Source of the DNA: Arcuatula senhousia
Taxonomy: Eukaryota; Mollusca; Bivalvia; Mytilida; Mytilidae
Assembly: GCA_963971305.1 (NCBI GenBank)
Contig: OZ020317.1
Span: 10,558,001-10,622,000, forward strand
Length of the DNA stretch: 64,000 bases
Direction of reading: 5' to 3'
A program made the position numbers and the translations under genes. The notes under the pieces are model-generated. The model did no database searches and was not told where the DNA came from. It saw only the letters and a list, made by a program, of their open reading frames with translations. Positions 32,317 through 42,800 of this stretch are shown in pieces (position 1 is the stretch's first letter; each line of letters starts with the position of its first letter).

Positions 32317-34063
32317 CTCAAATTAAACCCAATAGCAAAAAGTATATAATAAAAAGTAAAACATTATGTTTTGTTTTCTTCCTTTACAGATTCTGGGGCA
32401 AGTTCTGTGTATGGCTCCTGTCAGTTATTAATCACCATTGTAGCAGTGACAACAGTGTATTTTATTACATAAAACAATAGATGCTGTTTGAGAAATGAAC
32501 GATCTTCATCACGATCAAACTAATATAACAGTTGCTTTAGAATCGTGTTTTTTTTTTTGTTTTTTTTTTACTTTTTTATGTATTAAGACATCATATCATA
32601 TGGTCTTGTTTATTAAGCTATAAAGCACATGTATTCTTATGTTAAAATGCTAATTAAAAACGTAAATTACAAATGCCTATGGCAAAGCTGTCCACTGAAA
32701 CATGCTCTTAAAATAATATATTGTTTCAATATAAACACTTTAATTTATTTTTTTAAATTGGTCTGGTGGCAGGTATATTCATGGGACAATTGTTCTAGCA
32801 AAGTAAATGATTTATTGAATTATCTGTTTATTAAAACAAAAAAAAATATAAATATTACATTTTTGGAATGTTTTGCAAGACTAACATTTTGATTTAAACA
32901 CAAATCAATTTTGATTTGTCTGTTGTATCGTTAAATAAATGTTTATTTTGTGTTTGTTATTAATGAGTAGTTATAACCACTTGAAGCCTGAAATAATCCG
33001 CGAAGTATGATAGAACTTAACAAAACTTAAGAGTGGTCACTTTTTAAAGATTTAATGATTTGTAACGGAAATGATAGACAATTGTTCACTTTCTTAAATG
33101 ACAAAAAGGAAAACCTCGGGTCTGTTTGCTCGTTTCCAAAATATTTGACGAAAAACAAGAATCCTCTAGATTTTACATTACTTTAACATTGTGACGTTTA
33201 TGGCTGTAAAAGTCATGAAGTTGTATAGACAATTTTATGAAACTGTATACTGTTGTGTTTTGAGTTCTATAATAACAGAAACTATCATGAAAAGTAGGGG
33301 TCAGTGTGCAACAAAATTCTTTGTATTTGAACATGTAAAGGGTATAGTTTTAGAGAAGTCCAAAATCTGGGTGAAACTCTAACGCATGAAGAGTGACCAT
33401 CCTTAAATTGCAATTTGAATTTTATCCAGAAGCCACATAAACTATTGCACCATCTTGTATATGATTTTATGCATTTATGCTTTAAAGGCTCATTTTAAGA
33501 CTTGACAGTCCTAAATATCTATTGCTACATGTTTTCTCTTAAATTAAAGCAATAGTTTCAGCCTTTTATCATGCCTCACCGGTTAAAATATATGACCACT
33601 GTTTTTTATTTGTTTTTTTTTTTTTAATTGTATGCGACTAAAATCCACATCTTTTTTATTATCTTTTCGATCTTCGAAGACCATTGCTTATATATATACT
33701 TGTAATTACAAAATATAAATTACAACAAAGTTCAAGGCAATAAATTTTTAATGCGTTCGAATGGGACTATTGAAGACTCATCGGACACTTATCATTGATT
33801 ACAATAAACCAAAATAATTATGCCGAACTTGTATCCTAATTTAAGATGTTTCAAGGCATTTCACTATAGTGTACTTTTACGGTTCCTAAATGTTTTAGAA
33901 AGAAAGAAAACATACACGTAAACAATAACTCAAATAAAAAATGTGTTTGGCATACATAAACATGACTGATAATGAGATTTGCAAAAATGGCACAATACCT
34001 CTATAAACTAACAGCATTTTAAAATACAAAGCACCAAGTTTGGTGTTAATACAACTGGTAATT
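32317..34063. other. Unassigned AT-rich stretch
   Basis: I looked for splice-bounded frames and found none. Short poly-T runs occur near 32548 and 33610. Confidence 0.35.
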
Positions 34064-34200
34064 GGTGTATGAATTTGTATTCCTAGGAGTAACCTCTCAT
34101 CGCAAAAATTATAGGAACCTAAAAAGTGTCGTACTCTAACCAAAAACGTTCGAAACCGTACCGAGAATACTAATATTGTTCGTGTGGATTACAAGGCACC
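34064..34200 (-). repeat. Very degenerate inverted copy of the 382-bp repeat
   Basis: CTAGGAGTAACCTCTCATCG, CCAAAAACGTTCGAA and GATTACAAGGCACCAAAT align in order with the reverse complement of the unit. Confidence 0.5.
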
Positions 34201-34349
34201 AAATATAAAATAAAGCTAGCTAACAGTCTAAGATATATCAATGGATCCGTTTTCTTCGTATTTCGTAACCGGAAAAAAATATTTAAATCATAGGCCTATC
34301 AACTAAAGACTGCCTTCTGAATATAAAACAAATATTAGATATTGAAATA

Positions 34350-34445
34350 CAAATGACAACAAAGTTCCAGACAATAAATTTTGCTACGCCTGACGCGCGA
34401 TTCGTCTATTCAAGACTCATCAGAGGCGCTCTACCAAAAATATTG
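34350..34445 (-). repeat. Dispersed repeat family C, short minus copy
   Basis: ACAACAAAGTTCCAGACAAT, TACGCCTGACGCGCGATTCG and CATCAGAGGCGCTCTACCAA match the end of the family C element. Confidence 0.78.
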
Positions 34446-34559
34446 AACAGAAAATGAAAACATATAAGTCAAAGTAGACTAAAGTTAATTTTCTTTACAA
34501 AATCATTTCATTCTCAACAAAGTACGCTTTACATCATGAGAAAAAATAATTAGGGACTT

Positions 34560-34720
34560 ACCCATCTGTATGTAATTAGGTTTGTCAGTTTCCTGACCAA
34601 GGTCTGTGGTTTTCCCCGGGTAGTCCGGTTTCCTCAACCATTATCGCTGATCGCCTAACAAAGCTCTGGTGTGTCAATAAAGGGCGTTAAACACACACAC
34701 ACACACACACACACGAACAC
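34560..34720 (+). repeat. Short SINE-like segment plus (AC)n
   Basis: TTTTCCCCGGGTAGTCCGGT TTCCTC..., a CTGGTGTGTCAATAAAGGGC end and GTTAAACACACAC. This motif set resembles a short interspersed element ending in a microsatellite; the class is not certain. Confidence 0.5.
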
Positions 34721-34947
34721 ATACATATTAAAAATGTTGTTAAAGTCATTTGTATCCCAGCCCTATTGATCTAACTAGCTATATAGGTTGATACTAGCCA
34801 TTTAACCCTAGTTTGAAATTTTGTTTTAGATGTGGCCTCGAGTAAGATTTACATTTCCAAACTAGCGATTCGTATATTTGGTGGGAACATTTATTTAGCA
34901 GTCAAACATAGAACTATTTGCCTTGGAAACCAACATACCTGTAAAAA

Positions 34948-35062
34948 CACAAGGGAGAAACGGTTTATCGGTTAAAAATTAAATGATCATGAACAATTTT
35001 CCTATGGTGGTCAAGTATTGCGCAGGCTCGCGAACAATTATGTACCGGATCGTGAACAACAC
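34948..35062. repeat. Left arm of a ~115-bp inverted repeat pair
   Basis: AACGGTTTATCGGTTA, GAACAATTTTCCTATGG, GGTCAAGTATTG and TGTACCGGATCGTGAACA recur inverted at 36104-36222 with about 80% agreement by eye. The spacer is about 1.04 kb. Confidence 0.75.
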
Positions 35063-35065
35063 ATA

Positions 35066-35350
35066 GGCTGTTTTCAGTTGACCTACTCTAGTTAACTCGA
35101 GTTAACCCGAGTAACAAATAAACGGCTAGAGTTTGGACTCGGGTAACCTTTAATCCTACTCGAGTTTAACTCTGGCAAAAGCAGGGTTGGTAGAGTACGT
35201 GACGTCATTAGTAGAGTTTACTTGCGACAATGTGACTTGATTTTTAAAATAATACGTATCTAATGTTAAATTTACCTAAAGATAGATTAGAAAATAATGG
35301 GTTTCTTATTTTATTATTTTGAATTCTTTTAGTTTTATTGTCAAAAAGTT
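35066..35350 (+). mobile_element. Truncated copy of the 8847-9315 TIR element
   Basis: Starts GGCTGTTTTCAGTTGACC and follows the other copy through GGGTTGGTAGAGTACGTGA to TTTTAGTTTTATTGT. The opposite terminus was not found. Confidence 0.68.
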
Positions 35351-36103
35351 TTGAAGGATTATCCTTTTAGAAAATCCTTATTAATGTGGGTGGTAAAGGT
35401 TTTTTTCGTGCATCGTGTTGAGCAATTTTTATTTCCCGTTCAGCCGTGCATCTAGGTTCATCATGCATCGTGTTTCTCTATTTCATTTTTCGTTCATCGT
35501 GATTGTCATTTTTTATTTGCCATTCATCCGTGCACGTACCCCCTACCCCCCCTCTTACCACCCCCATTAATCGGAAGTGTCGCTTTATCATTTATTTATT
35601 TCGTTTGTTGCTTTAATTCTCATTTCGTTTCCGGTCTTGTTCAAACATTAATAAGTCTATTATCTTCTTTGGTCAATTTAGTGCTATTTGTATGTTTAAT
35701 TAATCTTTTGTCAAATTCTATTGTAATCTATGTTTTTATGTTGCATCTGAAGTCCTTAACTTCAGTTGGAGTCAGGCTTTTAAACTGACAACACCCAGCT
35801 GCGAAAATAAAGTTGCAGTCATCCTGAAAATTGTCTTTGTTTTGTGCAAAAAAGTAGTTCAGCCATAGTTGGTGATTTAGTTGTATTAACTGTGTTTCTT
35901 ACAAAAATCCAGGGTTCAACACTGGGAAAAGTTGCAAGAAAACTAGAAGTTGTGCAGTAATTCATTTAAGTAACCAGGAAGGTTGGGTTCCTGTGTCACA
36001 CGACTATCAATAAAGGAAAGTTATTTTGCCAGACGCGTTTAGTTTATTGATCGACGTTTGTATTTTCTTAATTTTTAGTAAATTCAAGGAAATGACGAAA
36101 ATT
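35351..36103. other. Unassigned stretch between inverted arms
   Basis: It includes a tract at about 35400-35530 with imperfect direct repeats of CGTGCATCGTG / TTTCGTTCATCGTG / CATTCATCCGTGCA. No coding evidence. Confidence 0.4.
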
Positions 36104-36222
36104 TTTGCTGTTCACGATCCGGTACAGAATTGTTCCCGATCATGTACAATACTTGACCGCCATAGGAAAATTGTTCTTGGTCATTGTTACCTATAAACCG
36201 ATTTTCCCCTGTGAAAAAGTTG
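36104..36222. repeat. Right arm of the inverted repeat pair
   Basis: Reverse complement of 34948-35062. The overlapping short frames on both strands here come from this palindromic arrangement. Confidence 0.75.
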
Positions 36223-36346
36223 TAAATGTTTTCATGTTGACCAGTTCCACTGGGATACCACCTAATCACGTATTGTATGTTTACTCACAACCCTGTGCAC
36301 TATCCTAACGTCATATTTTTTGCTTGTTTTTATTTGATTTATATTG

Positions 36347-36490
36347 AAAGAAGCAATTGGTCATCGAAATGTCAAAAGTCCGAAAAGGCAAAGACAAAAG
36401 CAGTAAATACGAACGAAACATCACAGGGAAACAGACAACATGAAAAACCAAAGCACAAAAAATAAATGAATCGCAATCATCAATACGAAC
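36347..36490 (-). repeat. Dispersed repeat family B, minus copy
   Basis: AAGAAGCAATTGGTCATCG, TGTCAAAAGTCCGAAAAGGC and AAACAGACAACATGAAAAAC correspond to 1530-1712. Confidence 0.65.
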
Positions 36491-36865
36491 TCGTATGATT
36501 TAAATAAACCCGTAAAAAAATTGAATAAAAGTTAAGGTTGATGCAAAATGAGTAGAAGCGTACTATCATAACTTGTGTGCCTAAATGTTTAAATTTAATA
36601 TTACTAGAAGGCACCCGCGAATTCGCAGGAAAAGTTCCATCAATATTACCATCGATATAAACCTGGGAAATCAAAGTCTACAGTGTCAATTGATATGCAA
36701 AGCCTGAATGAATGCTGGCAATAATGGGCTAACATGTGAGTTTTCTTTTTGTTGGTCAGCAAGGAGCGTTTCCGTCCATTTCCCCTTTTTCAAGTGGTCT
36801 TCAACATTCACTGTTGATAGACTTTGTTTTCCACAACACCTCCCGATATTTTTCTCATCATTTTT

Positions 36866-37010
36866 ACGACTTGAGTTCGCGTTGTTACTTTCTGGTCGGT
36901 TGATTTTGTGTTTTGTGTATATTCGTGCTGTTTTTATTCGTATTAACCGGTTACGTTGTTGACCTTTCGGACTTTTGACGCTCGAATGCCCCATTGGTGC
37001 TCATTTCCTC
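36866..37010 (+). repeat. Dispersed repeat family B, plus copy
   Basis: ACGACTTGAGTTCGCGTTGT through TTTGACGCTCGAATGCCCCA and TTGGTGCTCATTTCC. Confidence 0.75.
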
Positions 37011-37017
37011 GTACCCG

Positions 37018-37180
37018 TACTGTTTTTCATAGGCCGATCCAGGGGGTGGGGTCGGGTCCCCGTTTTGGCGGAAAATTTTGGTTGAGTATATAGGAAATCA
37101 TTAAAGCGTGACCAGAGCGGGTCCCCTCTTAGGCAAGTCAGTGGGCCCCCTCTTTTCAGAATTTCTGGATCCGCCTCTCT
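37018..37180. repeat. Short interspersed palindromic segment
   Basis: Starts AGGCCGATCCAGGGGGTGGG and ends TTTCTGGATCCGCCTCT, i.e. inverted GATCC-containing ends around GGGTCCCC/GGGGCCC-rich interior. Similar ends appear singly near 58015-58030 and 61910-61925. Confidence 0.5.
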
Positions 37181-37418
37181 TTTTTTTTTTCTTTTTGCCT
37201 AACAAATATTAAAGGGGTGGTAAATTTATGTTTATTTCGACGGTTTTATTTTGGGGAGTTTACGTGATTTTGATTTCTTTAATTGTTTTTTCGTGTATAG
37301 ACATCAATGTTTATTCGGGACGGTATTGACATTTTTGAGGATAGAAACGAAAGTACTGTTAATTTGTAATTTTAAAATCAAACTCGGCAATATTCCGTAT
37401 TTTTTTTTTACGTTTTGT

Positions 37419-37437
37419 CCCCCCCCCCCCCCCCCCC
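37419..37437 (+). repeat. Poly-C tract (19 C)
   Basis: An uninterrupted run of 19 cytosines, rare in this AT-rich window and error-prone in sequencing. Confidence 0.9.
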
Positions 37438-37924
37438 ATTCCCCCATAGCATCACAGAAAAAAGAAATGTTCAATAGTGACAAAGTACATTGTACACTGT
37501 TTATTGTTTATGTTAATAACAAAAACTAATTATGTAGTAGAATGTGAAAGGAATAAAATCCGATCTTAAAAAATGTCTATTCATTTAAAAATATAGATAT
37601 CTAAAATCAATAATTTTTATAAACAAATATTCTCGTTAAAAATTGGCTTAGTCAAAATTCAAATTCGTCATAAAATAAAACAAAGGATAATCCAATTATA
37701 GACAAAGAAAGCAACAGTTTGCTTTTAATTTTTTTTTTTGGGTGTAGAAATTGTAATTCATTATTTAAAGTGTATGCAGAAAAGAAAGTTTCCTGTTTTG
37801 TGCGTCTTTCAAAGCGTCCAATCTGAATGTGTTACATGCAAATAGGCAGTATCTTTTATTCATCCGGAAGTGCCGAATGCTGTTAACGTTACTCCCGAAT
37901 CTAAAATGTCCCGTTGTTCCTTCC

Positions 37925-38745
37925 TTTCTTTGACATCAAATGTCTCATTGCTACTTTTTATCTTTAGTTGTTACTTCTTCGCTTTGACAATCAAATGTCC
38001 CGTTGTTATATCTTTGCTTTGACATTCAAATGTCCCGTTGTTACCTCTTTGCTTTGACATTCCAAAGTTCCTTTGTTACTTCTCTGCTTTGACACTCGAA
38101 TGTCTCGTTGTTACTTCTCTGCTTTGACACGCGAGTATCTCGTTGTTACTTCTTTGCTTTGACACTCGAATGTCCCGTTCTTACTTCTTTGCTTTGACAC
38201 TCGAATGTCTCGTTCTTACTTTTTTGCTTTGACACTCGAATGTCTCGTTGTTACTTCTTTGCTTTGACACTCGAATGTCTCGTTGTTACTTCTTTGCTTT
38301 GACACTCGAATGTCTCGTTGTTACTTCTCTGCTTTGGCACTCGAATGTCTCGTTCTTACTTCTTTGATTTGACACTCGAATGTCTCGTTGTTACTTCTCT
38401 GCTTTGGCACTCGAATGTCCCGTTTTTACTTCTTTGATTTGACACTCGAATGTCTCGTTGTTTCTTCTCTGCTTTGACACTCGAGTATCTCGTTGTTACT
38501 TCTTTGCTTTGACACTCAAATGTCCCGTTCTTACATCTTTGCTTTCAAACTCGAATGTCCCGTTCTTACTTCTTTGCTTTGACAAATGTACTGTTGTTAT
38601 TTGTTTGCTTTGACGCTGAAATGTACTGTTGTTATTTGTTTGCTTTGACGCTCAAATGTTCTATTGTTATTTCTTTCCTTTAATACTCTAATGTTCCATT
38701 GTTACTTCTTTGCTTTGACACTCAAATATCTTTTTGTAATTACCT
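37925..38745 (+). repeat. 35-bp minisatellite, about 23 copies
   Basis: Unit approximates GACACTCGAATGTCTCGTTG followed by TTACTTCTTTGCTTT. Periodicity is 35 bases through most of the array; units decay at both ends. It starts exactly where the ADAM-like 5' relic ends. Confidence 0.92.
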
Positions 38746-38881
38746 CTGTGTTTAAGAAGCAAAGGTGTACTAAAAGGTGTTCAAACATCATTATACCGAA
38801 AAGAAAAAGACAAAATCGGTAGCTAGAAAATCGTCACAATTTAAGAAACAAACCACACAACAACAGAAACAAACAAAAAAA

Positions 38882-39115
38882 CACACACATAACAACAAAA
38901 CTGCATTCAGCAACCTGAACTCAAGTCGAAACGAGAGTGAACTTGGGTGGTCTGGAAGACACTCAAATATCCCGTTGTCACTTTTTTGCTTTGATAAACA
39001 CACACATAACAACAAAACTGCATTCAGCAACATGAGCTCAAGTCGAAACGAGAGTGAACTTGGGTGGTCTGGAAGACACTCAAATGTCCCGTTGTCACTT
39101 TTTTGCTTTGATAAT
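38882..39115 (+). repeat. ~118-bp tandem duplication
   Basis: Each copy has AACAACAAAACTGCATTCAG, CTCAAGTCGAAACGAGAGTG and a CGTTGTCACTTTTTTGCTTT end. The last part is again a minisatellite-like unit and the middle is the end of family B (reverse orientation). Confidence 0.85.
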
Positions 39116-39408
39116 CATGTCCAGTTGTAACCACTTTTTTACTTTTTTAAATTGACATTATACACCTGCAATGCCAAGCTGCTTCTTGTGTAAAAAAATA
39201 GAACCACTTTCTATAGCCTTATTTGTTTGCAATAACCGACGAAAACCGCCAAGTAGCACCAAGAGCCGAAAAGACATTAATATTTATCGAAAGGAATTGT
39301 TTTCACCATTTTGCTTAAAATGTTTCAAATATAAAGGCATATCTACATCAATGCAAGGAATTTTTACAAATTTCTTTATAGAAACAAATTTATTTTTTTA
39401 TTTTCAAA

Positions 39409-39830
39409 CTAAAAAATTCTCCACCCAGAAAATGAGGAACGGTGATTTGAATCACTGTAAATTATTCCTTGAACGGGTTGTGCGATGTGTGTTCGAATAT
39501 AAACGACATCGCCTTGCTCAAGTTCAACTACAATGACTCCCGTAGCTGTATGCTCATCGTTTATTTCTTGGCTGTTGGTCAGAATACTTCCTATAGCGGT
39601 TGCATTTATAACTATTTCCGTAAAAACGTATCCATGCGCAGCAGAACCAATTGTCCACGTGAAGACGTAGTAACCCGTATGTGGTGTGGTAAACATTCCA
39701 TTATTGCCGTTGTAGGCGTTTCCTAAATTTGTTTTTATCGTGTTAAAAATCAGGGTTTGGTGTTTCCCCGGTTGCTGTTCGTGCTTTTCCATATACGCAT
39801 AAAAAGCTGCCATGCTAGAGTTTGGAACAT
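39409..39830 (-). CDS. C1q-domain exon (3' terminal)
   Basis: Acceptor AAATAATTTCAG ends just before 39830; the exon opens in phase 1 with VPNSSMAAFYAYMEKHEQQ. The C1q beta-sandwich signatures are present: AFYAYM, NTIKTNLGNAYN, GMFTTPHTGYYVFTWT, a VVELEQGDVVYIRT strand and the final FSGWRIF. Stop is TAG 39411-39409. ATG 39813 is internal, not a start. Domain length (~130 residues) is normal. The overlapping plus-strand frames are shadows. Confidence 0.92.
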
Positions 39831-42800
39831 CTGAAATTATTTAATGCAGTACTCATCATCAATATAAATCTTTTCATTGATTCAAACCAATAAGATCGTT
39901 TTTATTATATCGTTCATATTCTGATTGTTCATCTATAAATATTATTTTTCTTGAAAAAATGACCATCAACTACTTTTATACAATCATAAGTTAACCCGAA
40001 GCTTTTGCTTCTCTCCCTAGAACAGAATGTCAGTCATAGTCACTTAAGAGCTACAGTAACAAAGCCTGGTTACCTAACTTTTCAAACTATTTACATTTTA
40101 AACTGGGACATGTTTGTTTATAATTATTTAAGCTCTCTGAATTTTAACAAGATAAAAATGCCATATAAGTGTGCGACCTTACTTAAAGCAGATTAATACA
40201 AATGTTGTTATTTTTTATGTATGATATAACAACTTTCAATGATGGTTCTTATGAAAACGCTTTTTTAATTTCTTCCCCCAGCTTACAAGTCACGTTATTG
40301 TTACTACATGTACTACTTATGGGATTTTAGTGATTACTTTTGTGATACCTACCGACCTTTATTTTCTGTAAAATCTTATTATGTCCTACTGTGATAATTA
40401 CTTACCTTTTTCTCTGATTACTACTCACGTTTTGTATTTTTCTGAGAAAACTAGTCACGGGATTTTTGTAATTTCTTCTCACCTTTTTCTGTGATTTGTA
40501 CATCCGTTTTTCTGTGAAAACTATACTTACGTTCTCTGTGATGACTACTCCCTTTTTTGTGATAATTGCTCACGTTTTTCTGTGATAACTACTGTGTTTA
40601 TTACCTATATTTCCTGTGTTTACTACTAACGTTTTCTGTGATACAAACACATGTTTTTTCTGTGATAGCTACTAACGTTTTCTATGATTACTACTCAAGA
40701 TTTTTTCTGTGATTACTACTCATATTTTCAGTGATTATTATTCATGTTTCCTGTGACAACTACTCATGTTTTCTGTGATAACTACTCACGTTGTATTTCG
40801 TGATTATAACTCACGTTATCTGTGACAACTACTAACGTTTTTATATGATTTCCACTCACGTTTTCTGTGATAACTACTCATGTTTGCTGTGTTAACTTCT
40901 TAATTTTTTTATATAATTTCGACTCGCGTGTTCTGTGATATTTACTCACGTTTTTTTTGTGATAACTTCTCACGTTTTTCTGTAATAACTACTCACGTTT
41001 TCTGTGTTAACTTCTCGCATTTTGCGGTGATAAATTCTCATTTTCTTTATCTGATTACTAACGTTTTCTGTGATTACTGCTCACGTTTTTTTCTGTGATA
41101 ACTACTCAGTTTTCTCTGATTAATACTCACATTTTTCTGTCATAACTACTCACATTTTCTGTGATTATTCCTCATGTTTCCTTTGAATACTACTCACGTT
41201 TTTTCTGTGATAACTACTCATATTTCCTGTGATTATTACTCATGTTTCCTATGATACCTACTCACGTTCTCTGTGATCAACTCACGGTTCTTTTGTGATT
41301 ACTACTCACGTTTTTCTGTTTTAACTAATCACGTTTTCTGTAATAAGTTCCAGCGTTTTTCTGTGATTACTACTCAAGTTTTCTGAGAATATTTTTCACA
41401 TTTTCTGTGAATAATACTCATGTTCCCTGTGATAACTACTCATCTTTTCTGTAGTAACTACTCACTTTCTCTGTGATAACTACTCACTTTTTTTGTGATT
41501 TCTACTCACGTTTTCTGTGAAATACTCACGTTTTTTTCTGATAACTCCTCTTGTTTTTCTTTGATAACTACTCATCTTTTTTAGTGATAACTACTCATTT
41601 TTTTTTAGTGATAACTACTCATCTTTTTCAGAGATAATTACTCACGTTTTGCTGTGATTACTATTCATGTTTCCTTTGATTACTACTCACGATTTATTGT
41701 GATAACTTCTAAAGTTTTCTGAGATTACTTCTAAAATTTTCTTTGATAACGTCTGACATTTTCTTTGATAAATACTCATGTTTTCTGTGATAAGTTCTCA
41801 TGTTTTCTGTAATAAGTTATCATGTTTCCTGTGCTATTTACTCACATTTTTGTTATGACTTCTCACTTTTTTTGTGATTACTACTTACGTTTTCTGTGAT
41901 AAATACTCACGTTTTTTGTGATAACTACTCATGTTGTTCTGTGACTACTACTTACGTTTCCTGTGATTACTACTTACGTTTTCTGTGATTACTACTTACG
42001 TTTTCTGTGATTACTACTCAAGTTTTATCTTTGATTTCTACTAAGGTTTTCTATGATAGTTTTTTACCATTTCTGTGATAACTTTTCATGTTTTCTGTGA
42101 TAACTACGTACGTTTTTCTATGATTTAACTCACCTTTTCTGTGATAAATACTCGCGTTTTCAGTGATAACTAGTCATGTTTTGTTGTGATTACTACTCCG
42201 TTTTCTGTGATATCTACTCAAGTTATCTGTGATAACCACTGACGTTTTATTTATGATTTCGACTTATGTCTTCTGTGTTAAGTACTCACGTTATCTGTGT
42301 TTTTCTATAATTTTCTTAGGTTTTCTATGATAGTAACATTCATTTTTTTGTGATAACTTCTCATGTTTTCTGTGATAACTACTTACGTTTTTTTTTCTAT
42401 TATTTCTACTCATCTTCTTTGTGATAACTAATCACGTTTTTCTGTAATAATTACTCACGTTTTTCTGTGATTACTACTCATGTTTTCTGTAATCACTACT
42501 CACGTTTTTCTGTGATTACTACTCATGTTTTCTGTGATTACTACTCATGTTTGTCTGTGATTACTACTCATGTTTTCTGAGATTAGTGCTCATGTTTGTC
42601 TGTGATAACTTATAATGTTTTCTGAGATTAGTGCTCATGTTTTCTGTGATAACTTCTCATGTTTTCTTTGTTTACAACTTACGTTTTTATTTAATTTCGA
42701 CTCACGTGTTCTCACATTTTTTGTTATTCTGTGATTACTACTTACATTTTTGTGATTCTGTGATATTTACTCACTTTTTTTCGTGATAATTTTTCACGCT

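Larger units (their letters stand above)
36528..37915 (-). pseudogene. Relic copy of ADAM-like exon 1 and its 5' flank
   Basis: 36528-36595 aligns with 10156-10245 (shared AAAGTTAAGGTTGATGCAAAA and TACTATCATAAC(T/A)(T/C)GTGTGC), but about 23 bases including the start codon are missing. 37590-37915 aligns with 10238-10556 (shared TCTAAAATCAAT, AAACAAATATTC, AAATTGG, TTCGTCATAAAA, CAATC(T/C)GAATGTG). About 1 kb of other sequence, including a family B copy, separates the two parts. This is a broken duplicate of the 5' end of the gene at 1369-10200. No copy of the later exons was found. Confidence 0.65.

Noticed and set aside
37925..38745. CRISPR-like array (35-bp repeats)
   Set aside because: Units are contiguous with no unique spacers, and the DNA is eukaryotic. 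The same holds for the 40.3-43.7 kb and 63.2-64.0 kb arrays.
38777..39130. 117-codon Lys/Thr/Asn-rich frame
   Set aside because: Built from a 118-bp tandem duplication with repeat family B sequence.
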